This document shows, in pieces, positions 63,737 to 64,000 of a DNA stretch of 64,000 nt. Under the pieces are notes generated by a model that saw only the letters and a program-made list of their open reading frames with translations, was not told where the DNA came from and ran no database searches. Origin of the DNA: Gracilariopsis chorda. Its lineage: Eukaryota; Rhodophyta; Florideophyceae; Gracilariales; Gracilariaceae. Position 1 is the first letter of the stretch. Each line of letters opens with the position of its first letter. The DNA is taken from contig NBIV01000201.1 of assembly GCA_003194525.1 (NCBI GenBank), positions 62,001 through 126,000 of the forward strand. Reading direction: 5' to 3'. The position numbers were made by a program, and so were the translations under genes.

Positions 63737-64000
63737 TGCAAAATGACGTCCAGTGCTGCAGAATAGACCTCAGCTTTTTGTCACCACAGAGTTGATCGAA
63801 CTTGCTGGACTGCGTCTTTTCGCACAACAGCAGGAAAGATAATAGGACGCATCGCCGATGAACACGAGATCTTGGCGGTTACGGACAGACGGGTGTTTCG
63901 AGTTAGACAGGTACTTCTCGGAAGCGCATGGCTCGAACTTCTGGCCGTTTTGCGGAAAAAAGAATACTGCGTATGCTTCTGAGCATGTTGACGGAGAGAG
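63737..64000. other. Window end, nothing recognised
   Basis: No open frame of note and no recognisable motif; possibly downstream sequence of the WD40 gene. Confidence 0.35.

Overview
The window reads as nuclear DNA of a eukaryote with a transposon-crowded genome. The evidence is spliceosomal introns with GT..AG ends (73 and 109 bp in one transporter gene), chromodomain Ty3/gypsy elements, and hAT, piggyBac, pogo/Tc5 and Helitron remnants. There are no operons and no bacterial-style gene packing. Balanced base composition, compact genes with few small introns, and bacterial-looking gene relics would suit a red alga of the Chondrus type, but that is an inference and I hold it weakly.

Layout. 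0-6.9 kb: a graveyard with a Ty1/copia RNase H scrap, four diverged copies of a short dispersed repeat, a hairpin-rich relic LTR (about 4.44-5.31 kb) and a Helitron/PIF1 helicase relic. 6.9-12.1 kb: a decayed Ty3/gypsy element bounded by 365-bp LTRs and a perfect 5-bp target duplication. 12.1-15.9 kb: mostly empty, with a GC-rich, frameshifted FAD-linked oxidase pseudogene. 15.9-25.7 kb: two almost identical gypsy copies in tandem sharing the middle LTR, each with intact gag and pol and a textbook -1 frameshift signal. 26.2-28.7 kb: a three-exon sodium:solute symporter gene. 28.7-31.9 kb: a frameshifted bacterial-type M15 peptidase pseudogene. 31.9-32.6 kb: a METTL27-like methyltransferase gene. 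33.4-34.3 kb: a pogo-type transposase relic. 35.35-45.75 kb: a 10.4-kb minus-strand gypsy element inserted into an unidentified ORF. 46.1-48.7 kb: a hAT transposase with one in-frame stop. 48.9-50.8 kb: broken unrecognised ORFs. 51.0-52.5 kb: a bacterial-type NAD+-dependent DNA ligase pseudogene. 53.3-54.5 kb: a pogo/Tc5 transposase relic. 54.7-55.7 kb: a piggyBac relic cut by a gypsy element (55.7-61.3 kb) that itself carries a 530-bp solo LTR. 61.4-63.7 kb: a decayed WD40-repeat gene.

Only the symporter and the methyltransferase look like intact cellular genes. The freshest mobile DNA is the tandem gypsy pair: I saw one base difference in pol and one in an LTR.

Most unusual signal: the 10.4-kb element is saturated with tiny perfect inverted repeats (4-7 bp arms, 1-6 nt loops), roughly one every 20 bp in its LTR and present also in its coding DNA. 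A diverged relative at 4.44-5.31 kb keeps hairpins at matching places but with different, compensated stem sequences. This suggests selection on, or a mutational process that makes, small hairpins. I do not know of a description of this in retrotransposons.
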